A DNA stretch of 64,000 nucleotides. It comes from Mytilus trossulus. Its lineage: Eukaryota; Mollusca; Bivalvia; Mytilida; Mytilidae. Location: the NCBI RefSeq assembly GCF_036588685.1, contig NC_086376.1, positions 26,325,930-26,389,929 of the forward strand, read 5' to 3'. Within the stretch, counting starts at the first letter, position 1; every line of letters begins with the position of its first letter. The notes beneath the pieces are model-generated. The model saw nothing but the letters and a program-made list of their open reading frames with translations. It ran no database searches and had not been told where the DNA came from. Of the stretch, positions 60,009 through 64,000 are shown piece after piece. The position numbers were made by a program, and so were the translations under genes.

Positions 60009-60083
60009 ATGAAAGATGTCATCTCTGACATTACTCTTAGTTATTGTATTTGGAGGTTTAGCCTATTCAAAGCCTTCGGTTAA
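60009..60083 (+). promoter_or_regulatory. Overlapping upstream ORF at the TLR start
   Basis: An ATG 7 bases before the TLR ATG opens a different frame of 24 codons, running 60 bases into the receptor and ending at TAA 60081-60083. A scanning ribosome meets it first, so it could lower TLR translation. Contexts are ACAAGATGA for the upstream ATG and AAAGATGTC for the TLR ATG. Confidence 0.5.
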
Positions 60084-62553
60084 CTATACATCCAGCACCA
60101 GCAAACATACTGCATCTCCGTGCAAGATTATAGATAGTACAGGACACAATGTTGAAGTTGACTGTACAGACAGAAACCTGACAAACATCCCGATACTGTC
60201 GATTTATGCGACTTCTTTAAATCTTTCAAACAATAACATAGAATCAATAACGGACGAAACAGTATTTTGGAACAAATCGTCGTTACATACGTTAGATCTA
60301 TCGGACAACCCATTAGAACTACTGCCTCATAGCAATATATTCGAGGAATTAACCAATCTATCGAAACTTTTCATTCGGAACACATACTTGTATAAACAGA
60401 AAGATCTGGTGTTAGATTTACTGTTACAAGGATTAAACAATTTGAAACATTTGAGTTTTACATTCAAGCTAGAACCAAGTAATTTAAAAGCTACTCCGAA
60501 GTTATGCTCACATAAATTCAACAGTCAGCCGTTTGGTAAGATTGACCGTCTACATTCAATTAAATCGCTAGAGATAGATTCTGCCTTGTTGAAAATTGAA
60601 ACAAATGCGTCTATAATATATCAAACTAAATCCCTCCGTGTAATAAATGGCTTTGTATGCTATTACAACTCGTTCGCGAAGGAACAGTTTGACTATATGC
60701 CTTTTATTGAACATATTTTCATTGAAAGTCCATTTTTCATTGATAAAATCAGTGACGATTTTATATCAGAACAGAATGGTTTAACTGAACTTGTTATTGA
60801 TGGGCCGGACTTAACTTCTACAAATGCTGTAGATTTGATACAGAATATAACTACTTCGGTTTCAAGATCATACAATCTAACAACTCTAATGCTTAATGAT
60901 ATCTATAATCACAAGAAACTGGACGTAAAACGTTTCTATAGCATATATAATCTGGTCAGCTTGACTTCCTTGGAGATGCTAGGTCTGGTGGGAAATGGTC
61001 TTTGCTTTAAAGGTAAAAATTCCGGGGACAGATTTCCAAAGTCTCTGAAACATTTGGTCATTCAAGAAAATTGTATGACTAGTTATGGAATAAATCATCA
61101 TATTCTAGAAGTTAATTTGCAGTTAGAAACTATAGACGCTAGCAGTCAAAACAATTGTGTACTAAAAAAGAAGAAAAAGAGGAAACCACAATTTCATGCA
61201 AATAGAGTTAACGAAACTGATAGAGTATATAGTTTACAAAAACTGATCTTAACTAGATCCGTTGATGAACTGAATTTTGGTAATAAACATGACTATTTTC
61301 CGAATCTTACCTACCTAGATTTGTCTCTTAATAACAAAGTCCCAAACAATACAATTCCAAATTTCTTTTGTTCAAGACGACACAATTTAAGGTTTATGAA
61401 TCTGTCTAACAGTCATATCACGAGAATAGAGAAATTGACGTTCGACAACTGTAGTAATTTAGAAGTATTAGATTTATCATTTAACCTACTTGGATGCGTT
61501 GACTGTCATATATGCGACAAACTCGTGAATCTTGTATCACTAAAATCATTAAATTTGAGTAGCAACCATATAAAATGTTCAAATCTTCGCATGTTAAACT
61601 CAATGATAAAGATTGAACGTATAGATATGAGCAATAATGTATTACAAAGTTGGGATATATCAATTCTAAATGCAAGAAATCTTACACATATAAATTTGTC
61701 TAGGAACCGAATACAGACACTTTCAAAAGCAAACATGGAGGAGCTCGACACAATAGTCAGGTCAAATTCAATTGAGATAGATCTGTCTGAAAACACATTG
61801 CTTTGCACTTGTGAAACAAAAGATTTTCTACAATGGATGATGATAACGCGAGTATTAATTATAAGTAGAGACGATTATTTATGTACATTCAGCAATGGTA
61901 GTGTAACTTCATTAAATAACCTGAAACATATTGTGGAAAGTTTGAAATCGCAGTGCGTACCTTCAAAGACTGCCTTAATTGTTGGTATGAATGTACTAAG
62001 TTTATGCCTTCTTACATCAATGGTGCTTGTGTTTAAATTCCGTTGGCGAATCCAACATTGGTACTATAAAAGACGTTTTATTCTAACACTGAATTATGTT
62101 GAAATGGTTCAAATGTTTACATATGATGTTTTCATTTCTTATTCTTCGGATGATTTTGAAATAGCCAGAAATGAGACGATCGAGGAGTTGGAATCAAGAC
62201 GAGACATTAAAGCTTGTATTCATGAAAGAGACTTTCAACCCGGTGAATATATAGCTGAAAACATTTCAAGAGCGATTCATAGTAGCAAGAAAATTATCCT
62301 CTTTATATCAAAGAATTTCCTTGGGAGTGAATGGTGCGCGTACGAGCTAGATATTGCTTTGAGGGAAGAAATGCATAGTGGGAGAAGAGTTATAATGGTT
62401 ATCATGGTTGAGGAAGTTCCTAATGCGAATCTCCCACGTGCACTGCGACACATTATTGATACCTATACGTACTTGGAGTACCCTAAAAATAGAACGGAAT
62501 ATGACATAAACTCGTTTTGGAACAAGTGTGCAGAATTTATTCAAGAAAATTGA
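60016..62553 (+). CDS. Toll-like receptor, single-cysteine-cluster type, complete CDS in one exon
   Basis: This is an 845-residue type I membrane receptor expected to sense microbial or danger ligands and signal through MyD88-like TIR adaptors. Seen in order: signal peptide about 1-18; Cys36 and Cys50 in a short N-terminal cap; leucine-rich repeats to about 590 (LDLSDNPL, LDLSFNLL, LNLSSNHI, INLSRNRI, IDLSENTL); one LRRCT cysteine cluster C597-x-C599...C623...C647; TM helix about 652-675; TIR domain about 702-840. The TIR has box 1 YDVFISYSSDD, box 2 RDFQPGE with the BB-loop Pro742, and box 3 FW at 834-835, so it looks signalling-competent. A KKKKKRK run (384-390) in the ectodomain is unusual. 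The start is fixed by an in-frame TGA at 60010. A good acceptor at 59981-59990 implies an upstream 5' UTR exon. Numbering against vertebrate TLRs cannot be assigned from sequence alone. Confidence 0.96.
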   Translation: MSSLTLLLVIVFGGLAYSKPSVNYTSSTSKHTASPCKIIDSTGHNVEVDCTDRNLTNIPILSIYATSLNLSNNNIESITDETVFWNKSSLHTLDLSDNPLELLPHSNIFEELTNLSKLFIRNTYLYKQKDLVLDLLLQGLNNLKHLSFTFKLEPSNLKATPKLCSHKFNSQPFGKIDRLHSIKSLEIDSALLKIETNASIIYQTKSLRVINGFVCYYNSFAKEQFDYMPFIEHIFIESPFFIDKISDDFISEQNGLTELVIDGPDLTSTNAVDLIQNITTSVSRSYNLTTLMLNDIYNHKKLDVKRFYSIYNLVSLTSLEMLGLVGNGLCFKGKNSGDRFPKSLKHLVIQENCMTSYGINHHILEVNLQLETIDASSQNNCVLKKKKKRKPQFHANRVNETDRVYSLQKLILTRSVDELNFGNKHDYFPNLTYLDLSLNNKVPNNTIPNFFCSRRHNLRFMNLSNSHITRIEKLTFDNCSNLEVLDLSFNLLGCVDCHICDKLVNLVSLKSLNLSSNHIKCSNLRMLNSMIKIERIDMSNNVLQSWDISILNARNLTHINLSRNRIQTLSKANMEELDTIVRSNSIEIDLSENTLLCTCETKDFLQWMMITRVLIISRDDYLCTFSNGSVTSLNNLKHIVESLKSQCVPSKTALIVGMNVLSLCLLTSMVLVFKFRWRIQHWYYKRRFILTLNYVEMVQMFTYDVFISYSSDDFEIARNETIEELESRRDIKACIHERDFQPGEYIAENISRAIHSSKKIILFISKNFLGSEWCAYELDIALREEMHSGRRVIMVIMVEEVPNANLPRALRHIIDTYTYLEYPKNRTEYDINSFWNKCAEFIQEN

Positions 62554-63191
62554 TTTTTTATACGTATAAGAATGCATATCACGTGAATTTTCCACAAAAA
62601 GTAACAAAATATATCAATTTATGATCTTCAAGATCTCAAAGCATATGTATTCAAAGAAATATAAATCAATCGATCGAAATGGCATTCTCAAATACTGAAA
62701 AACAACTATTTTTAGATTTGAAAATTTTTCCCAAATTTTTATTTGGAATTTCCTTATTAAACATTGAGTTTGCCATAATTACAATTTCTATCAATAACTA
62801 CTTCTGAACTATCAATATTATACGTACTTAAAGTATCCTAAAAATAAAACAGAATATGCCATAAACGCGTTTTGGAACAAGTGTGCATAATTTATTCAAG
62901 AAAGTTGATTAATTTATTTGTAAAAGATCGGCATATCACATGATTTTTTTTCCAAAAAGAAACGAAATATATGAATTTGTAATTTGTGTTCTTCAAAAAC
63001 TTAAAACACATGAAATCAAAGACATCGAATGCAATTGATCGAATTGACATTCTAAAATTCCGAAGATCGACTAACTTAGAAAAGGCAACTATTTTAAAAT
63101 TTTTCCAAATTGGTATTGGGAATTTCCTTATGAAGCATTGAGTTTGACATACTTACGATGTAAATCAATAACTATTTCTGAACTATCAACA
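62464..63191 (+). repeat. Tandem duplication of the TLR 3' end (TIR tail plus 3' UTR)
   Basis: Copy 1 (about 62464-62818) is the last 30 codons of the TLR plus its 3' flank. Copy 2 (about 62819-63191) repeats it at an offset of 355 bases. Copy 2 still encodes YPKNKTEYAINAFWNKC, but the next codon is TAA where the receptor has Glu, so it is a broken tail. The 3' UTR parts match throughout with small indels, ending with tctgaactatcaa in both. Confidence 0.85.
62819..62908 (+). pseudogene. Orphan TIR C-terminal tail, broken
   Basis: This is the coding part of the duplicated TLR 3' end. It contains box 3 (FWNKC) but no upstream TIR, and an in-frame TAA at 62887-62889. It cannot give a receptor, but could act as an alternative 3' UTR segment of the TLR mRNA. 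Confidence 0.75.
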
Positions 63192-63194
63192 ATG

Positions 63195-63785
63195 ACAACA
63201 TTGAATATAAGTTATTTTTTATGCTATCTCTTTCAGGAGACAAATGTAACCTCCCTTTTTATTTTCATTCGAATCGTTTTTGTAATTTTCTTTAGCACTT
63301 TTTTTAATTCTAAGGATTTTTGTCGTGTCATTTAGACTAAGTAAAGAATTTGAATCTACAAAACAGGTATGCATAAGAAACAACTATATGATTTCGATAT
63401 AAAACGAAAGGGTTTGCATTTGTCCCCAAAAGACCAAGATCAGTGTTTACCCTTCTGAAACATTTAGTTTACCACTATGTGGATTTTTAATTTCTCATTC
63501 TTTACTTATTTGGATGTGTTTTCCTTTTCGACTAAGTTTTAAATTGACAACTATAATTCGTCTAACGAGTTACTTTATTAAGTCTGTAATTTCTGTTCGT
63601 GGTAACTGATGGATTGCTAACTTCGTATTTCAACATTTTATCACAAATATTTATAGGAAAACATAGATTTTATTAAGATCATAAAGAGGCTACGCTCTTT
63701 TTTCTTCTCTCATTTTAATCCATGATTATTTATAAAAATCCAAGATGAGATTTCTAAAACTTTCAAAGTTAACTTTCCCATTAGT
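63195..63785. other. No gene recognised
   Basis: AT-rich DNA downstream of the duplicated TLR 3' end. Confidence 0.45.
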
Positions 63786-63789
63786 GTAA

Positions 63790-63985
63790 AGAAAATAAAA
63801 CAACTAGTTTTGGCATTGCATAAGGTCGTGTGGCTTACAGTATGTTTATAACGTCTTTACACTAGATCATTTAAAATTGAATTATTGATACTTTAAGTTT
63901 GATAACAAGATTTATTTATTAGTTGTATTTGGTTTAAAACTGGCTTTCAGTAACTGAGAGTACTCTTATGATGTATTTTAGTATC
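63790..63985 (+). repeat. Retroelement 3' UTR fragment
   Basis: ttggcattgcataaggtcgt, tttataacgtctttacacta, ttattagttgtatttgg and ctggctttcagtaactgaga follow the order of 58603-58770. It may continue past the window end. Confidence 0.65.
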
Positions 63986-64000
63986 GACCATTTCAATTGC

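Overview
The window looks like animal nuclear DNA, most likely a marine bivalve and probably a Mytilus-type mussel. The evidence is an AT-rich, intron-containing genome with GT..AG splice sites, a metazoan folate-enzyme gene, an invertebrate Toll-like receptor with a TIR domain, and many short dispersed repeats whose wording I recognise from mussel sequence. The species call is an inference; no database was searched. Most of the 64 kb is non-coding and repeat-rich.

Layout. 1-6.7 kb: unique AT-rich DNA, a composite repeat with an internal minisatellite, two SINE copies and a 43-bp minisatellite. 6.97-9.6 kb (minus): a three-exon MTHFS gene (5-formyltetrahydrofolate cyclo-ligase); its first intron carries a minisatellite touching the 5' splice site. 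11.7-13.7 kb: two decayed non-LTR reverse-transcriptase remnants in opposite orientations. 14-35 kb: no gene recognised; SINEs, a fold-back element, a 90-bp hairpin and many truncated retroelement tails. 35.8-45.8 kb (plus): a gene of unknown function, proposed as a 25-codon first exon (35835-35909) joined over an 8.5-kb intron to a 443-codon exon (44367-45698). The proposed intron holds two different 1.6-kb fold-back elements built from simple repeats. 45.9-55 kb: repeat-dense, with two hammerhead-ribozyme motifs, a second fold-back element split by a nested insertion, and a 1.3-kb palindrome with a second palindrome inside one arm. 58-64 kb: a recently inserted retroelement tail, an intact 845-residue Toll-like receptor, and a tandem duplication of its 3' end.

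How the parts relate. The three genes show no functional link: one-carbon metabolism, an unknown coiled-coil/disordered protein, and innate immune recognition. The strongest signals beyond the genes are about mobile DNA. (1) Two abundant repeats (here REP-A and REP-B) can be joined to reverse-transcriptase C-terminal remnants, so they read as 3' tails of 5'-truncated retroelements. (2) Hammerhead cores lie in another dispersed repeat. (3) Fold-back elements have arms made of tandem simple repeats, one with a clean 7-bp target duplication.

Repeat names used here: REP-A ends in a conserved 'cataccacatcttc' tail; REP-B ends in 'cccatttccattctc'; REP-C ends in 'gtgattttactttt'; REP-D is the tail region behind the YGISVS-type reverse-transcriptase C terminus. 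Boundaries of all dispersed repeats are approximate, to about 10-20 bases.
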